DNA of 7,672 nt, taken from NCBI GenBank assembly GCA_945889565.1, contig CAMDBZ010000078.1, forward strand, positions 1-7,672, read 5' to 3'. The position numbers were made by a program, and so were the translations under genes. The notes under the pieces were generated by a model. That model saw nothing but the letters and a program-made list of their open reading frames with translations, ran no database searches and was not told where the DNA came from. How positions within the stretch are numbered: the stretch's first letter is position 1; each line of letters begins with the position of its first letter. Source of the DNA: Thermoflexus hugenholtzii JAD2 (lineage in GTDB: Bacteria > Chloroflexota > Dehalococcoidia > UBA2979). This document shows, piece after piece, positions 7,009 through 7,672 of this stretch.

Positions 7009-7135
7009 CATCCGGTCCGCTGAGCGCCGCGCCTGCACGGCGAGCGTCGGCGACCACGACATCGCCTCGGGCCCGTGCCCGCCACGGCGAGTGACTCAGC
7101 ATCGCGTCGCATACCAGGGAGGCAGGGGAGCAGCT
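7009..7135 (+). other. Long groES leader region
   Basis: The 127 bases between CIRCE and the groES start hold repeat copy C (7070-7096) and two purine-rich stretches, AGGGAGG (7116-7122) and AGGGGAG (7124-7130). The latter is 5 bases before GTG 7136 and is the likely ribosome binding site. I see no riboswitch or convincing small gene here. A GTG at 7091 in the groES frame arises from the repeat itself and would add 15 non-family residues. Confidence 0.6.
7070..7096 (-). repeat. Dispersed palindromic repeat, copy C (groES leader)
   Basis: Twenty-six of 27 bases match copy B (5562-5588); the single difference (C for T at 7082) weakens the GTCAC/GTGAC stem by one pair. Looser similarity continues upstream through CACGAC at 7055-7060, with a 4-base length difference. 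It is non-coding here: translated on the - strand it gives SLAVAGTG and then leaves the frame of the DUF2851 copies. Orientation is the same as copies A and B. Confidence 0.8.
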
Positions 7136-7471
7136 GTGACCACCAAAGTTGTGCCGGTTCTCGACCACATCGTGCTCAAGCCCGTCGAGCAGGAGGAAGT
7201 CACCGCCTCCGGCATCGTGATCCCGGACTCCGCCAAGGAGAAGCCGCAGCACGGCCACGTCGTCGCCATCGGCCCAGGCAAGATGAACGAAGCCGGCACC
7301 ATCGAGACGCTCGACCTCACGCCCGGCGACCGCATCCTGTACCAGAAGTACACGGGCCAGGAAATCACGGTCGACAAGCAGGAGTACATCGTGATCCGCT
7401 TCCAGGACGTGCTCGCCAAGCTCGAAGAGGAAGCCGCTGCCGTCGCCGCAGGCGGGCGCAGCAAGAGGTAG
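7136..7471 (+). CDS. groES: Co-chaperonin GroES (Hsp10)
   Basis: Forms the heptameric lid of the GroEL chamber in the cytoplasm and promotes ATP-dependent protein folding. It has 111 residues from GTG 7136. The family core is clear: the N-terminal strand VVPVLDHIVLKPV, a mobile loop around residues 18-36 with the GroEL-binding tripeptide Ile27-Val28-Ile29 (TASGIVIPD), then HGHVVAIGPG, the LTPGDRILYQKYTG segment, and the closing EYIVIRFQDVLAKLE. GroES usually has about 95-100 residues. Here about 14 residues follow the normal end (EEAAAVAAGGRSKR), a short Ala-rich, basic-ended tail. The start is set by AGGGGAG 5 bases before the GTG. It is expressed under CIRCE/HrcA control, with groEL 68 bp downstream. 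Confidence 0.97.
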   Translation: MTTKVVPVLDHIVLKPVEQEEVTASGIVIPDSAKEKPQHGHVVAIGPGKMNEAGTIETLDLTPGDRILYQKYTGQEITVDKQEYIVIRFQDVLAKLEEEAAAVAAGGRSKR

Positions 7472-7528
7472 CCGCACCCGCTCACGCGGCGCGCCCAAGC
7501 CGCGCCCAAATCCGCGCGCTGCCCGCAC

Positions 7529-7534
7529 AGGAGG
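7529..7534 (+). promoter_or_regulatory. Ribosome binding site of groEL
   Basis: A perfect AGGAGG at 7529-7534, 5 bases before ATG 7540. It is the strongest Shine-Dalgarno in the window, fitting a highly expressed chaperonin. Confidence 0.85.
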
Positions 7535-7539
7535 CCGAC

Positions 7540-7672
7540 ATGGCTGCCAAAGAGCTCCGCTTCGAAGAGGAAGCGCGTCGCGGTCTGCGCGAAGGCGTGG
7601 ACATCCTCGCCGACGCCGTCAAAGTCACGCTCGGCCCCAAGGGCCGCAACGTCGTGCTCGACAAGGCGTACG
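7540..7672 (+). CDS. groEL: Chaperonin GroEL (Hsp60), 3'-truncated by window edge
   Basis: Main subunit of the double-ring chaperonin that encloses and folds proteins with ATP in the cytoplasm. Only the first 44 codons, plus one base, are in the window; full GroEL is about 540 residues. The visible N-terminus starts MAAKELRFEEEARRGL and continues with ADAVKVTLGPKGRNVVLDKAY. The TLGPKGRNV stretch is the family's conserved ATP-binding motif in the equatorial domain. It is the second gene of the CIRCE-controlled groESL operon, 68 bp after groES, with a perfect AGGAGG. Nothing unusual is seen in the visible part. Confidence 0.97.
   Translation, partial: MAAKELRFEEEARRGLREGVDILADAVKVTLGPKGRNVVLDKAY

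Noticed and set aside
7091..7135. Earlier GTG start for groES at 7091
   Set aside because: It arises from repeat copy C, adds residues not found in GroES, and passes through the two Shine-Dalgarno-like sequences. GTG 7136 has AGGGGAG at the right distance.
6893..7528. Upstream extension of the HTH frame across CIRCE and antisense to groES
   Set aside because: It runs antisense through groES and the CIRCE operator. The compact HTH domain fits a start at 6892 (or 6907).

Overview
The window is high-GC bacterial DNA with strong C/G-ending codon bias. It carries the 3' end of a complex I operon, a small reverse-strand pair of accessory genes, and the start of a CIRCE-controlled groESL operon. 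The HrcA-type operator, the DUF2851-family protein and the style of the NuoL/M/N and GroEL sequences suggest a member of Chloroflexota (a Thermomicrobia- or Dehalococcoidia-like lineage). This is inference, and no marker in the window fixes the taxonomy.

Layout. (1) Positions 1-5215, + strand: nuoK (5' end cut by the window edge), nuoL, nuoM and nuoN, the membrane-arm proton-pumping subunits of NADH:quinone oxidoreductase in the usual order. They are tightly packed: 67 bp between nuoK and nuoL, 22 bp between nuoL and nuoM, and a 4-bp GTGA overlap between nuoM and nuoN. (2) Positions 5216-5283: a short convergent gap with only a weak hairpin. (3) Positions 5284-6892, - strand: a small XRE-type helix-turn-helix regulator followed by a DUF2851-family protein of unknown function, probably co-transcribed. 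(4) Positions 6893-7135: a divergent control region holding an imperfect dyad just upstream of the HTH gene, a near-perfect CIRCE element, and a dispersed repeat in the groES leader. (5) Positions 7136-7672, + strand: groES and the first 44 codons of groEL.

How they work together. NuoK/L/M/N form the antiporter-like part of complex I, which couples NADH (or other donor) oxidation to proton export. GroES/GroEL is the chaperonin, and CIRCE implies heat-shock control through HrcA. The HTH-DUF2851 pair is an unrelated accessory cassette between the two housekeeping operons.

What stands out. A short palindromic repeat (core GTCAC-GGCGA-GTGAC with a shared GC-rich flank) occurs three times: twice inside the 3' part of the DUF2851 gene, where it expands the protein in frame, and once in the groES leader about 1.5 kb away. 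NuoM lacks the lysine normally found in TM7 just before the PFHxW motif, while NuoL and NuoN both keep it. The DUF2851 protein has a PD...ExH pattern reminiscent of PD-(D/E)XK nucleases and a C-terminal three-cysteine motif. I found no RNA genes, CRISPR array, insertion sequence or complete novel multi-gene system.
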